From Lanius collurio (taxonomy: Eukaryota; Chordata; Aves; Passeriformes; Laniidae), in contig JACBWW010000016.1 in NCBI GenBank assembly GCA_020086605.1, forward strand, positions 19,828,926 to 19,892,925: DNA of 64,000 nt, given 5' to 3'. Positions 23,096 to 37,419 of this stretch are shown here, in pieces. A program made the translations under genes and the position numbers. The notes under the pieces were generated by a model. The model was not told the DNA's origin and made no database searches. It saw nothing but the letters and a program-made list of their open reading frames with translations. Position 1 is the stretch's first letter; every line of letters starts with the position of its first letter.

Positions 23096-25563
23096 CCAGT
23101 TCTAAAGTGCACGAGTGCTCTAACAGTGCTCTTTAATCAGCTTGAGATGACCTATCAGAAAATGGGAGATGACTGTGGATAAATGGTCCATATGCTGAAT
23201 ACCAAGGCATTTAATGAAAAATTTTCCTAATAGAAAAATTTTCCATGCTCAATATTTTTCATTGACTACTTTTTTACAATTTTACCCATTTAATAGCGGC
23301 TGTCATTAAGTTATTTTCTATGTAATATCAACTGAGAGTCATTTATTTCCTGCTCTAAACAGCAACTAATGCCAATTATTTTACACAGCACCATGAACTG
23401 CTACAGATTTTTCAATTTCCCACTCAGCTTCTCTACATAATTTTTTTTTTTTTTTTTTAGTTTATTTTCATAATTTCCAACTATTTGAAAGAAGAGGTTG
23501 AAGTAGTGATTTAATCTTTTTTGGCAAAAAGTAGTTTAAAAGGCCCAATTATTACAACAACAAGAATCTTATTTTAAGAAAAGAATAGGAAAGATGCATC
23601 ATTGCCTTGCTGACTTTGATTTTAACTTAGGAAATGTCAATATTCATAACAGAAAACCCAAGGCAGAGCTATGTTATACTGCAATGGACATAGGACCTTT
23701 TTTTATGTTACAAGTTTCTTACATTGTACTGTACCTGTGACAGAGTGGTAAATTTGAGCCCCCCCAGGACTGCTTTCTTTCTTGATGGCAGCTTGAAGAT
23801 TTCTTGATTACAGGAACAAGGTCAGAGCTCTGATGTGCAGTGGAGATTGGATCCAAGGAGTGATCCCAGAAAGAATTAATTCGTGCCTTTGACTTAACTC
23901 TGGTCTAACATGCTTAAGGTTGAAGAAGGACAAGCACCATCTGACAATTTCCTGAAAGTTTACTTTTTTTTTCCCATGAAATTGATTTCATTGTTACAAG
24001 TAATGGAAAGGAACTTCTGAGTTTGGAACATTAACAAATGTTAGGTTTTAATTTAATGAAGACATTTTTGGTTTTTTATCAACTTTAATTGTAGAGAAGA
24101 AACTTATTTTTTCTGGTTTGCTGCAAATGGATTTTGTGAATTCTGTTTCACAACAGTTAATGCTTCCTTACACTTTACAATCATTAGATCTGGCCTGATC
24201 TACTTTTGCCTACTCCAAATCTGTCAGACCTACACAAGGACCAGAAGAAAATACTCCAGACCATGTCTTATGCAGCAGAGTCTTTGAACTCAACACTTTC
24301 TCCTTAATCCTTATATATTCCTGCAGAATTTCACCCTCGGTAACTAAAATAATAGAAAATCCCTCTTCAGAAAGTTTTTTTAATCAAATGAAATGATAGA
24401 CCCATTTTTTGTTCTTGTGGCTAAAGTCCAAAAACACACATTCTGTCAATGGTGTTGAATTTAGCATTTTTGTGATAAAGCTCTTTGAGTTCCTTTTCAA
24501 ATAAACATGTACAGCTTTAAATGAATAAATCATGCAAATACATGTTAATGTATACATAAATTAACACAACATAATAAGGAAAATGAAGAAACAAGATTAC
24601 GAATTTTCTGCACCTCCAAAATATGAGAGTGGTATTTGCTTTAGAAAGAACAAACTCATTTAGAGAAAAAGCTTATATAGATACAAACAAACCAAAATCA
24701 CCAATGAAAGCTAATTTTATGTTCAGCAAAGAAGGAAGATGTGCTTCCCACTACAATAGACAAAACCCAATTAAATTAGGCAAATCTAGAAACACAGAAA
24801 CAAAATTTCACTTAGTAAATAAAATCTCAGAGTTGAATTCTGTTGTCCACTCCATGTTCACAGCCCTCACAAAATAAGTTAGAGATTCTGGGGAACAGCA
24901 TTTATTGTGTATTAAGAATGGGGGAAGTCAACAGATTTGAAAACCTGTCTCAAAGATTGAAGTCCTCTGTAGATTTTTCATTAAAAGAATTTATTTTCTA
25001 TTTCTTATCTTATTATTTCAGTTTCTGTTTTTCAGCCTTGAATGTCTTTAAATTAAGACCACAAAAATAGTGTTTGGAGAATACTGCTCCCAAAACCCCA
25101 CCTCAGCATGCGTGCCCTACACGTAGGCCCTCTGCAATGGGATGATTTTTTTCCAGTACTGCTCCTTTGCCTAACTCTGTTCCCAGGACACCCTTTTTAA
25201 TGGCTGCAGAATTGCATATTGCTAAGTGTTTCTTAAATTTCTGCACAATCCTGGTTTCTGTTCTCACTCTTACCAACAAGCTGCTGTTATTACTAGAGGT
25301 GTCACAAATCTGGGGTTTGTGAGGTTGCAAAGAGCTTCTCTTGTTGTCTAACAGCCACAGACAGTAGTTTTCTAAGAAGATAAACCCAAACTCCAAAACA
25401 ATGCTGCCAAGTTTAGAAGAAAAACATCTCTTGACAGATAGCCTACATTGCTGCTTACTGCCACATATTTGGGGGTTAGTTTTTTAATATCAAGTATATT
25501 TTGACAAAGGATACTCGGTTAGTAAAGACCAGATTTCTACTGAATTCTCCTTTCTGTTCCCAG
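23096..25563. other. Non-coding AT-rich, nothing recognised
   Basis: Very AT-rich unique sequence with the T18 run at 23441. ORFs are short and lack domains. Ends at the acceptor of the 25564 exon candidate. Confidence 0.55.
23441..23458. repeat. T18 homopolymer
   Basis: Eighteen consecutive T following CTACATAA. No acceptor-like exon follows. Confidence 0.88.
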
Positions 25564-25742
25564 GAATCAAACAGTATAATAAAGACACTTCACAGCTCAG
25601 AAATGTTCCACAGAAACATTTGCTTAAATCAGATGTCTTTCACCCTGAGCAACCTTCCTGAGAAGAGCAGAAAATTCAGCCTAAGTCTCCCTGATAGTCA
25701 TCTGAAGATGGAAGTTTTTATCACAGTCAAGCAGAGTATAAA
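25564..25742 (+). other. Candidate 179-base exon (unknown transcript)
   Basis: The acceptor TCTCCTTTCTGTTCCCAG ends at 25563, with a near-perfect pyrimidine tract. The donor GTAAGG begins at 25743. The frame starting with the first base (GAA TCA AAC) is open across all 59 complete codons to the donor; the second is closed by tandem stops soon after the acceptor. The predicted peptide is rich in Ser, Lys and Leu and matches no family I know. It lies 9.3 kb upstream of the 35076 candidate on the same strand and could belong to the same transcript, but nothing in the sequence links them. Confidence 0.3.
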
Positions 25743-28700
25743 GTAAGGACACCGAGCTGATGCCTCTCGTCTGTCTAATGCATTTGCCAGACCCTTATCA
25801 CTGCACCTGGATGCCACAACTGACTCCATTTACCAGTCAGTTTTGATGCACCGACTCATAACATGATTCTCCACATTACCACTTTAAATATCTGATTGCT
25901 TATCTGGAATGACAGCCCTGTTAGAACCAATTCATTCTTCACAGTGTCCTGGTCCTTGGCCCTTTACTTAAGCTGGAGTGAAGCAGAGCAGATTTTTGTT
26001 TGCAGCAGCCTTATGCCTGCTGCTCCTCTGCCCTTCCCAACATGTCAGACTTTATACAAAGGCATATTTTTATTTTGGGATTCAATTCAGCACTCAAACA
26101 GAGCACATGGCAAAATTCTTACTACATGAAGTGCAGTTGCTGAGATTCTGATCATTTTTCCACACAGTGGTTAAAAAACAAGAACAGCTGAGAGCATCCC
26201 TGTGCTCTGTCCTCCAAATCACCCAGCTTCCAACCATTTTTTCTGGTGAGTCCAAGGCTAATATTGACATGTCAGAAATGTTCAGATATATTTCTCCTCC
26301 AATATAAAGAATATGTGATTTTCTGACCGACTTCAGTAGAGAACTGTCAACAAAAATATCAATACAATAAAGCTGCAAAGTTAACAACCCATTCTGTGGT
26401 TTCTGGAGATGTCAGTAGTTATTATAAATGACTTTCCAGTTAATTACCTGTTTTGAAAATTAAGGAGATTGGGGGTTCACAGCTGCTCCAATAAGTAGCT
26501 TCAGTGCCCGCCTCATCCCATTGAGTATGATAAATAATATATTCTCTACCACCCAGACTGCCAGACAGTGGCTGTGTCAAACTCCTCAGAGAGCACACTT
26601 TGTCTGCCATGTGTTATAGGCAACATTTATGACAAAAGTAGAAATTAGATGGTGGTTAATCTTGCTTCTCTATGTCCCATGTGGGGCACAAGCACAGTTG
26701 TAGTGTGGCTTACTGGATGACAGTCAGAAAAAATGATCTCAGCAAATTTTGTGTACATCAGGACACAGCACAAAGAATGGGCTTAGGAAATTATTTTTGG
26801 TGAATTGGACAATGAGGTAGTCTCTTAAAAGAGAAACAAGGTGACAGAAGAACAAATTTTATTTCCCCTTAAAAGAAAAGTAAGCTTTACATTACAGTTA
26901 GATCACAGTGAGGAAGAATGAAATCATACAGCTCTGGGGTTTTTAATTTGATTCTTATTGCTGCTTGGGCTATTTAGCTTGCAGATCATAATAAACTCTG
27001 TTATAATGACAGCACCAAAAGATGGATCCAGCTTATAAAAATACTACTAAAGTAATAGCAGTAAGTTCTGCATTTTAGTTTCTGTGAAATGCAAAAGGAA
27101 CAATTCTTACTTCAGTTACATGCTTATAAAAAAGGTAAATGTGATAGTCACACTGACAAATTAGGGCAAGTGAGATCAGCCCTGGACTTACATGTAGACT
27201 GTCATCACTCTGTAACAACACAGGACAGGAATCAAAGTTTTGCCTGAAGAGAAACTCTGAGGGAGTCCTCAGTAAGCTTTACCTGCTTCTAAATGAGATT
27301 TGATGCAGCTCACGAAGTAACTTAAAGTCAACCCCCAGCTGTGACTTCCCTCTGAACACTTTATTAAATATATAATTATAGCATGAAGATCATAAGAGGT
27401 AGCATAAGTTAAGAGAGTAATAATTTTCTAAAGGAACTTGCTGGCTAGAGTTACAGATTCCTTACATCAAAGCACAAGGACAGGAACACTGGCATCCCTT
27501 CATTCCTCAGCATCTCCTGTCTAACATGCATCACCCCAAAAAAAAAACCCCGTTCATGACTAGCAATGCCATTTTTCATTTACACTCATGCTTCCAGCAA
27601 AACCCTGCTTTTGTATCAAGGAATTGGAAGCTATGGCTACATTTCATATTGGAACTGTCCAAACTTCAATGTTTCTGCCCACGGTTGATGCATTTTACTG
27701 AAGCAAATAAACACAATGATGGATCAGAACACCACGAGGAGCAGCCTGCACATAACATGTTCTGTCTAAGACTGAATTAAATGTACAACAAAGCCTGGTC
27801 TGAGAGGTGTTAACTCCTCTTGGGAGTTTCTGAGAGCTCCTGGGAATTCTTTTAGGAGAAGCAGAATTTTCGCTTCACTTTGATGAATCTTTTATTTCCT
27901 CCCTGATTTTTAATGAAATGCAGGAACTTTAACTCCTAAAAGTTGATAACAGCTGGCATCCTTTTGCTTTCACGCTTCACATCTTTTCATTCTTAAGAGC
28001 CTTGCCAATCTTATTTTGACCCCTCAACTCTGTATTTCTTTCTGTCTGTTGATGCAGTGACTGGTTTACCACCACGGAGGAATAGTCATATAGGAGATCA
28101 CTTGCTGTATAATAAACTTAAAACTTAACATTTCTTTCCAGTTCTGTATAGAATACAGTTATTCCCCAAACATTCGACTTCACATAGGCAGGCTGGAATA
28201 AACAAACCAGCCTCCTGCATTCTCCTCTGAAGATTTTCAAAGGCTCTACAGCACTCAAATCAGGAATCACATTGATTTTCAGTAAATCCTTTCTCCTAAT
28301 TCCTCTAAAGTGTTTCAGAATACCTCCTGCAAAAAGCCTCAGAAAACATATGTAGTGCTGTCTCAGGGACATGAAACAAAAGGTGATGTTAAAAGATTTT
28401 AATATTTGCTATACCAGTAGCATGCTGACATAAATACCCAACATAAATTTCTCTGTAGAAAGATACAGGGCTTTACTAGAGCTTTACTAAAATGGCCTGC
28501 TCATTATCATAAAATCTATTGATCCATTTTCATTAGGTAGAGTTATCTTTGCCTTCACTGGAAAGATCTAGAAATCATAATCTTTTTGTCTTTAATTTCA
28601 CAATTTCACAAGGCCTTCAGCTAGGATGACAATTTTGGTCTGCAAAACTGTAAATATTTGTCTATTCAAAGGCAGCATTTATCTTACAAAGGCACACATA

Positions 28701-31700
28701 GCAGTTTTTCTTCTGACAAGTTCCTTGTTTATTTATTACTCTAATAACAAATAGACTGTCATCCCTGCTGGGCCTCAAAGATGAACTAAATCTGCTGACA
28801 CAACTGATTGGGAGCGGCTGCAAATTATTTTATTAAAAACTGTGCAATAGCAGATTCATGGTGGGGAGAGTGTTTAAATCATAATTCTGTTATTGGTCTG
28901 TATGTTCCATAGTAGCAACATCCAAAGAAGCCAGAAACATTTTTGTAACCTTCATGTTTATACTGCAGAGTTTGATTTTCATTTTGTCCAAACAGGAGAG
29001 AGGCAGTGAAGGGAAGACAGATTTCTTTTGTGTTGAGTGCTCTGTGTGCACACACACCAAGAGTAAAGCACAGCATCTTAATTAGATGGGTCCAGAGGCT
29101 CCAGCAGACAAGGGAGAGTGACAGTCACTGGACATGCTTGATAGCTCTCTCTAAAGCAGTGCAGAGTCTTTCTGGGAAAAGCAAGACAGATCCATACATC
29201 TCCAATTTCATAGAGCTGAGCCAACCAGAACGTGATAGGAAAGGATGAGAAGATGGTGAGTAAAGGATCCTCTGCACAGTAGGGAACAGTCCTAAGACAC
29301 GTCATGCCTTACCAGGGCACCTACAGTGCTGGCCTTAAGGCCCTTGGGTAGGATGGACACTGGGGAGAAACCACGTGCCTGACAGTGGTACCTGGCTCCA
29401 GAACCATGGGCCTGAGACAGGGCAACCCAGCAGAGACCCACCCCATGGACCACGGGGTAGCAGGCCCTGGCAATCAGATAACAGCAGCAGTAAGAGGAAA
29501 ATTGCCAAAGAATTACCACAAAATAGTTGTATTTAGCAGTAACATTCACAGACCCTTCCAATGCAGGACGCAGCTGTTTGCATATATGAACAGTCAGGCC
29601 TTAAGAAAGAGTTTGTGACACTCATTGTCTTCACTGCCTCCCAGGCTTATGCCTTCTGGGCTCTTACAAAGGTCTCTCCCAGAATGAGTTTTCAGGAGAT
29701 TTAGGAGAGGCACAAGAGAAAGGGAAGAGATTAGAAACACATAAAATTAACTCAGCCTTTTTGTAAATCCCCTCCTTGCCCCGCAGCTGTCACTGGAGCT
29801 CACAAAGCTGTACACTAGAATGAAACCTCTCTTCCCACATCACTGCCTAGGAGCTGCACAGCATTCTACCTCCTGGTCCTTAAATGAGATACATCCCCAG
29901 CTGGCTGCACACCTCTTCTACCTGGCTTTGTTCACAGGCCCTCCACACCCACTGCCACACATTACTGCCTTCCCTAGCTTGTCAGCTTGGCTGCTGTTTC
30001 AGCCCAAAAAGCCAAGCTAGCAGAGATGTGCTAACCACTCCAGACAAGCTGGGCTGTGTGGCAAAGAAAAACTTTTGAGACTAGCCTACCTTCAATGAGA
30101 AGAGCATTTGTGAGGACAGTGGGATTCTTGTACACATGGATGGACAGTTTAGAATCTGGACTGGAGGAACAAAATGCCATTAAAAGGCTGTTGTGCTGCT
30201 TAGCTCTGGTTGGGGGTGAGGGGGACAGACTCTTGGAGCACCCCACTGAGCCAAGGGTGGCTGCCTCACACATCACCAAGATATTTCTGTGCAGAGCGAG
30301 AGTGAATAAAGAGAGGATTATTCATCCAAAGAGTCTTCTCTGACCACATGGATTTCCTGGGATAAACCATTCACAATCAAGGCAGTGCTTAACAGCACAA
30401 ATAAACATTAACATCACTGAAAAAGTTATTCTAGTCCAGGTGTTTAGGTACTTGCAGAGAACTCACCTGGGAATCTCTGCATCCTTTGGTCTTAAATGTA
30501 TAGAGATACCCAAACTGAATGGTGGGCTCTGCTCAGAGAGGATTAGGTGAGACCAGCCTTGTGGGCACCTTCTCCCTCCCTGTGTTTATTGGCTCCTAAG
30601 GTGGACAGGTTCTTACCCTGCACTCTGTACTGTAACAGCTGTTGTAGTCACTCGGTCATGTGGTTTGAGGCATTTCCAAGGAAACCTCTCAGCAATTATT
30701 TCTGGAGATGGCAAGTAGTCTTTCAGTATGTCTTAGTATCTCTTCCACACACTTTATATCATAACAATTTATTCTGCAATGTGATTACATGTTGGCATAG
30801 ACTCTGATTAGGGCTTTAAACAGGAACTAACAGCAGTTTTGTTGAATATGTTTTTCATCTGATGATGCACAATACCATTGATTGGATGTAGATTATATTC
30901 AGCATTAACTCCAGCTATATAAAAATATCACAAAGAAAAGTCTATCTCATGGCACAGAATACTCTTTAATTGCATGGGTGCTCAGTATATGTTGTGACTT
31001 CTGCTTTTTTTAAAAAATCCTGTATACAAGAGAAGTCATGCCTGTAACAGAAATATTAATCCAAGAAATTACCAAGCATTGTTTACTTTTCCTCATAAAT
31101 TCAGCCGTTTTTTGATTTTCACCCACGCAGTGTCATAAAGCTAAAGTGATAGGGAAAAAAATAAAAAGCTGGACATGTCGTTGTCCAAAGATAAAAGTTT
31201 AAAGTTCATCATGTCAGGATTCAGGAAATGTATTAACTGTTTCTTGCTGACAGCAGATGCACTGCAAAGCTCTGATAATATTTTTTTTCTTCATAATACC
31301 CCTTGAAACTCATGTCTTCACTACACCTTATACTTTTGCCATCCTACAGACTCAGAGCATGTCAACAGACCTGCACCCCTTGGAGATGAGAAATGTCACC
31401 AAGTGTCCAATTTATTTGCCCATGATCAGGGGGCCTGCAACAGAACAGAACTGGAAGAGGACAGGTCTCCAAGTTACTTTCTTATCCCTGGAAACATAAC
31501 TGCTGTTGGCTTTCTAGGGCTGAGGAAGGAGGTTGGGAACAGACATTTTAGACTCTCTGACAGGATTTGATAGGATGTACATGAAATAAAAAGTGATGAA
31601 GCTAACCATATCTCTACAAATTCAAGAAAGACTAAGCTGTGCAGAGATTTCTGACTGAGTTCTTTACAAAATCAAAAAGGAAGAAAATTATGCAGAAGGT

Positions 31701-34700
31701 AAGTGTTAAAAAGCAGGGTCAGATTCAGTCCTTCCTCAACACCATCGAAGACAATGAGGTTTTGCAGCTGTGGAATGAAGTATAACCATTCTATGCTTTG
31801 GGGGAAATTTTGTAACAAATTCTCTTCTGTTTATTCCCTTATTGGGCAATTTATTCTTCATTCATTTGGGTGAAAAGGAAGGAGGCAAAAGTTAGAAGGA
31901 GAGGTAGGAAAGTACTGATCTGATAGGGACAGGACCAAGGGAGAAGATATAGGGAGCTCCTGGTCAGTTTTTTGAAACAAAGCAGAATTTCTGTTTCCAT
32001 TGCAATTACCTACAGCCAGCAATGAAGCCTCCATTTTCCCTCAGGCCAGGTCTAGGGTAGAAACTTGTACCTGTGCTGTACCACTCATAATTCCATCTAA
32101 ACCTATGGGTTTTTTAATTTATTTTTTACTTTTCTTATTAACTTAAACCTCAAATATAATCTTGGCTTATATTGGTACACTTGTAGTTTTGCTAATTACA
32201 TTATGGGTGAGGTGTCTGCCAGGACTGCTTGGCCCCACAGTTTTATCAGCAAGCATTTTTACTTTAATTTAGGCCTTACAAGGCTGAGGAGCACATCTTT
32301 GGTGGATGGAAAAAGAGTGATTATCAACTGTCCTAGAGAATACTCTGATTCATGTTATTATCTGCAGGTAGAATCAAGAATTAAAACTGAAATAATTTTA
32401 AAGTTACCATCCCAACTAAGAAATTTTTGAAAAAAAATTTTAAAGTTTATGAGAAAAACGTATGAGAAAGTTTCTTTTCCTCCTAAGGTCCTGTAACATA
32501 CTGCTGGTGTTATTTTTGCACTTATAATTGAAGCAATTCTCTTCTGAAAATTACATATAGCCAAAAGAGAGCAAAATCAAACAAATAGATGGGTGGAGAG
32601 AAGGAAGAAGACTCAGTGATGGTATTGGAAAAAAATTCATATGCTGAAGGGTACAAGCAAGCTGGAGTTTAAGAAAAGTCCATTATCCATGATTTCTGCA
32701 GAGAACATTATGGAATGAATATGCAGCAACAGAACAAGAGAAGAAGGGAGCCCAAACCTTCCCCAAACTGTGCCTAATGTATTAGAAAAACTAATGTCTG
32801 ATGAACAGTTAGAAGAAGGGAAGGCAGCACCTTTTCACACAGAGAAAATTTAATGACAAAGCATTAGAGATAAAGGTTTCAATATTCATTGGTGGCATTG
32901 TGTCCACTCATAGCAACATGGTCAATGGACCAGAAGGGAATATTTCATTGAGTTTTAACACAGGCAAAGAAATGTCTTTAAAATTTTTATATGAATCTCA
33001 TCCAAGGTAATAAAAAAAGCAAAAATGTGGTAGAAGAAGAGCAGACCTTGATGTACCCATCAAGAATAGCTCGAGTGAGTTATTATGAACAGGGTTCTGC
33101 AAGGATATTAACCACCATAAAGAGAGTAAGCATGGATAGGCAATTGCAGAAATGTACAGACTCTACCAGGATGATATTAGTAAGACAAGGATGAAAGAGA
33201 CTGATATTATACACACCACAGAAAAAATAGAAGTACCATCAAAACAACATGAGCATGTACACTTACTCTGTTGTTACAAGGTGTTGTTTGGAGGCTGTAA
33301 GCTGCCAGTTCCCTGACAGCAGAATGCACTGCTAATCATAGAGCAGGCTGTGCTGGTGGGTTTTCAAATGACAAGTGAAAGTATTCATCTACAGAAGAAA
33401 GAAGGTCAAAAGTCAGTGAATTCTTTGCATACTTTAGTTCTTCAGATGTTTGTGTGTTTTATTGTTCATATTTGAACTGTAATGAACACCAAACTACACA
33501 GATGACCACTTTTAAGAATGATCTTCAATGCTGCCCTGACCCACAGTTTTTTATAAAATTACTTCTTTATATTGTCAATATTCAGAGCAGAACTGATCAC
33601 CAAAGACCACACGATCTCACTACTTCATACAGTCACATCACCTGAAGGAAGCAATTTTTTTCTCCTAATAAAAACCTATCTAATAACTCTGACTACAATA
33701 TATCACCTTATTATTTTTATATCATGCCTAATACAGTAGTGTCTTGGGGCCCTGTTCATGATGGCCCTAATCATCCACTGTGACAAGCAGACTTCTGTTA
33801 GGACTTGGATTTGTTGTTGTCCTTTGTTGGCTGCCTGAAGGTTCAATTACCCTCCTCTTTAAGTAGGGGGCTCTACAGGTGCTCTAAACTGTAGCAGAGA
33901 GTTGGACCCATCGTTCCTTGACACCTTCTCTTAATTCTTCAGCCACAGACCTTTCAAATTTAATCATGACAATTTTCTACTTGCTCTTTCCTGGTCCTCA
34001 GGAGAAGTTTCTTCTACGGACCACATGATAAAAACTGTATTAAATACTCTGGATAATTTATAGGCAAAATTTTAGTGTCTGAGGTTCATCCACATATACC
34101 ACAAAGAAGCATCAATCCATAAACTATGAAGGGAGCCACATGGCTAAATACATACCCTATAGTGTATATAGTCAGGAAAATAATCTCTGTGACAGGAAAC
34201 AAGAATTCAGACATAATGAACACTGTTTCACAAATGTACAGGTTACACTGAATTAGAGAGACATACCAGACTGAGAAGAATTTTAGAAAGCTGCAAGAGA
34301 AAACAGTCTGATGTGTGAATTAATTATCTGACCTCTGCTTGGAATATGTCATATCCCTGTCATTTCATTTCATTAAAAGACTGTATAATCATGAACATAA
34401 TCATAAATGCAATGTTTAAGGAAAATCTGATTTGAACCTTTGTACTTGGGTCATGTGTAATGTAATTCAGTTTTACTCTCTTCTTAATGTGATTTATATA
34501 CAGACCTGCTTCACAAAAATATAAAAAATGGAGAAAAAAAATCTCTGTTCCAGAGAAACAGTAACTTTTCAATCAAAATATTTTAAACAAAATGGGTAAA
34601 GTCACCAATCACATCACAATACTGCATTACCTAATTGGACACAGAAATGCTGACATTTTGTAGGACTGGATTGTGGCATGCATGACAAAATTACATCATT

Positions 34701-35075
34701 CTGATGGCAACACTGGAGGCATAAGCCTTTTTTTCAAAATTAATTAATTCTTTTTTGCTGAAATACATTTGAAAACATGTCCTTGGCCCACTATGATAGA
34801 CTTACAAGAAAAGCCTTGGAAGTTGAAGTAACTCTGACTTTGTTGTTGACTTTTGCTCTACTTTGCTGATGGAATATCATTGCCCTGTGTGTACTCAGAT
34901 GATCATTCATGCTCATTTGTGATCAGTTAAAGTATCTTCACCATTTCAATGCAATAAATATCAGCCTATGTTGTACAAATCAGCAGGGATTGCTAGGAAT
35001 ATATCAGTCTGAATGAACAAGACTAATATTAATAACAGGATTTAGCACTAATCATTCTCCTCTCCTCTTTTGCAG
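25743..35075. other. Non-coding, nothing firm recognised
   Basis: No repeat family and no ORF above 100 codons. A good donor word occurs at 31698 (GCAGAAG|GTAAGTG) with a poor upstream acceptor, and another at 29257 (ATG|GTGAGT). If the 25564 and 35076 candidates were exons of one transcript, this would be a 9.3 kb intron. Confidence 0.5.
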
Positions 35076-35120
35076 GACTGCTTCTTCCAATATAATTTTT
35101 TATTTAGAGACGTTGCTTAT
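35076..35120 (+). other. Candidate 45-base exon (unknown transcript)
   Basis: A strong pyrimidine tract and acceptor (CTCCTCTCCTCTTTTGCAG, ending at 35075) precede 45 bases, which are followed directly by a near-consensus donor GTAAGT at 35121. Two of three frames are open. In one frame the last two bases are AT; joined to the G that starts the candidate exon at 36661 they make an ATG, and the frame stays open through that exon. I recognise no protein family. It may be a microexon, a long non-coding RNA exon, or a chance pairing of splice-like words. Confidence 0.33.
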
Positions 35121-36660
35121 GTAAGTTTTATTTGTGCTTGTCTTTCAAAGGTTTACATTGCATTCTGAAAACAGTTATTCTCTTTACTCAGCATTTGATA
35201 TTTATAGCCACACTTCACAAAGCTTTTGTTAAAGACCTCCTGCACCTATTACAAGTCTGTAGGAGACCGTTGTTTATGAACTTGAAATAACAGAGACACA
35301 CCAGGGTGGTTTCCTTGTAGACAATATATGGCACCTACCTGGATATACTGCAGTACTATGGATCATTTGCCACATTTAATAAAGCTAGCCAGTATAAAGA
35401 AAGGGCAATTGGCAAAAAATATGTCTTTTAAGGTTTTGCTCCAAATTGGATTGAAATGAAGATTTGACACTTTGAAAAAATTGCATTTTGAAAGGACTGA
35501 AACATGACATTTCTCAGATTCACTGGGAATCAACCACAGGATCCAGCAACATGAAAGGGACAAGAATGGCCCTTGGTCCTGCTCACTGTCATTCTACCCA
35601 GTGTGTTCATAGCCCTCTGCTTTGCCTGGGCTTACTTCACTTGGCCACAAAGTGAAAATTGAGGTGAACTGACCACTACAAAAGAGATGCCCTGCAGACT
35701 GGGAGCATCTCAAAGGACTCCAGGCCTCAAGCTGGAGGTCAGACCTCATGAGGTTTCCTTTCTAAGCAGAGTTTTCACACCCCTTGTTTCAGACGATGTT
35801 GCAGGAGGGCACCTGGAAGCCCTGGAAGGCTTTGCTAGAGCTGCAAGCCCTGCAAACACCCCAACCTTACAGCAGCCCAATTGCGTGGGAACTGCTGAGA
35901 TCAACCCCAGATGGATTGCTCAGCTCAACCTCACAAGATGTAGCCATGGTATTTCCAGAGCATGTGGCTCTAGGAAAGGTTAAAAATAAAAGCAGAGGTC
36001 TGTAGCCTTGGAAAACTTGTTCTGCACAAGAGTCCTTGAACCTTAAGAGGCAAGGGCTGAGCAGCAGCTGCCACAGCATTCACAGCTTCAGAGCAGCAAG
36101 CCTGGAGCTGCAGAACCTGGAAGCACCTCTGGATGTGGGCAGCCTGCTCTTCCTGTATCAAACACAAAGTACTTCCATCAGCCATGGACATTGGGACACC
36201 CCACCAGAGAGCTGCACTGAGACTGGCACGGAATTTTCAGCCCCACTTTTTTTGCAGCTCATGAAAGGCACCTCATTTTTCAGGCAACAAACATGAATCC
36301 CCAGTCTTCTGTTGAGTAAACGTTTTGAAAATAGGGAACTAAATGCCACTTTAAGACTTTAATGTTTCAAATATCATAATGAAAAATAGAAGCAATGTTA
36401 CTTCCTGCAGAGGTGAGACAGAAATAAATCAGGGGAGTAATTTACTTCAAAGTTCTCTATGCCCTGTCTCCTAACTGGGACACCAATCTTACTGACTGAA
36501 ACCAAGAATGTAGTCAAGGGAAAAATGTCCTCAAACTGCTTGAAATAGTCCAGATGAATGTAAAGTCTGATGGGTTTAGAATTGGCTCTGACAGTTTTGT
36601 ATTACATGACAGTGTTACGTGTTAATTTTTATTTTTGTTTGCATTTCTTGTCACAATCAG
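35121..36660. other. Putative intron between exon candidates, or intergenic
   Basis: A 1540-base stretch starting GTAAGT and ending CAG. It includes a GC-richer part (35680-36300) with overlapping ORFs of up to 98 codons on both strands, none with a recognised domain. Confidence 0.35.
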
Positions 36661-36831
36661 GACCAAATTCCCCCTAAGCCAGAGCTGCCTTAGCAGCTTG
36701 ACTCTGATCTGCTGGAAATTATGGCAATTGCTGCTGGACAGAGTGCTTCTCTCTTTCATGAAGAGGCACAGCACCTGCCACAGGGCCAGAGGCCATACTT
36801 CATGCCAGAACCTCCAGATAATCTGTGCCAG
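36661..36831 (+). other. Candidate 171-base exon (unknown transcript)
   Basis: The acceptor is a T-rich tract ending in CACAATCAG at 36660. The donor is CAG|GTAAGA with the cut after 36831. Both are good matches to vertebrate consensus, and the segment is GC-richer than its flanks, as exons often are. One frame, entered in phase after one base, is open throughout; the other two hit stops early (TAG at 36691; TAA at 36675). A 57-codon open frame in this composition is not rare, so coding potential is weak. No domain or signal is recognised. With 35076-35120 it would define an intron of 1540 bases. A non-coding RNA is at least as likely as a protein gene. Confidence 0.35.
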
Positions 36832-37419
36832 GTAAGAGAAAAATCACAATACAGCGCACGAATCTTTGGGATATATTTGGGTAAAGGGTTGCACTTGTTC
36901 TGTCACTTTCCATTCCTGAGTCCTGTAGTCATTCACACAATCTGCTATGTTTTGCCTTACCTAAAAAGCAACAGGTTATTTTAAGTTGTTATATTTATTT
37001 CAGATTAAGAAAGCAATAAATCAAGAGAGTGGCAAAGGTTTTATAAGTGAACACAAAGAGAATTGCCATGTAAGAGGCAAAGCCAGACAACTCTGAAATG
37101 CAATAAAAAGGACTTACAGAGGTTGCCCATTGCTTGTTAAGCACAGCAACTGGTAACAGTTTGCTTTTATCAAAATACATTATTTTTGAACAATAAAATC
37201 TGACAGAGTCATCCTAAAACATCCAGAAGTGTTCTGCCCAGATTCCCTGCTTATGTCCACTATGCACAGTTATTGTCTGGCTCTGCAACACAGAATGTTT
37301 AAAGATTAAAAAGTGCAGTGCACAGAAAAATGAGACTTAAGAATGACATCATCAAATACACCACAAAATGAGGAAGAATTACTAAAGGATTCCCTGGAGC
37401 AGCCACAAGTCCTGCTGAG
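36832..37419. other. Non-coding, nothing recognised
   Basis: AT-rich unique sequence downstream of the 36831 donor candidate. Confidence 0.55.
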
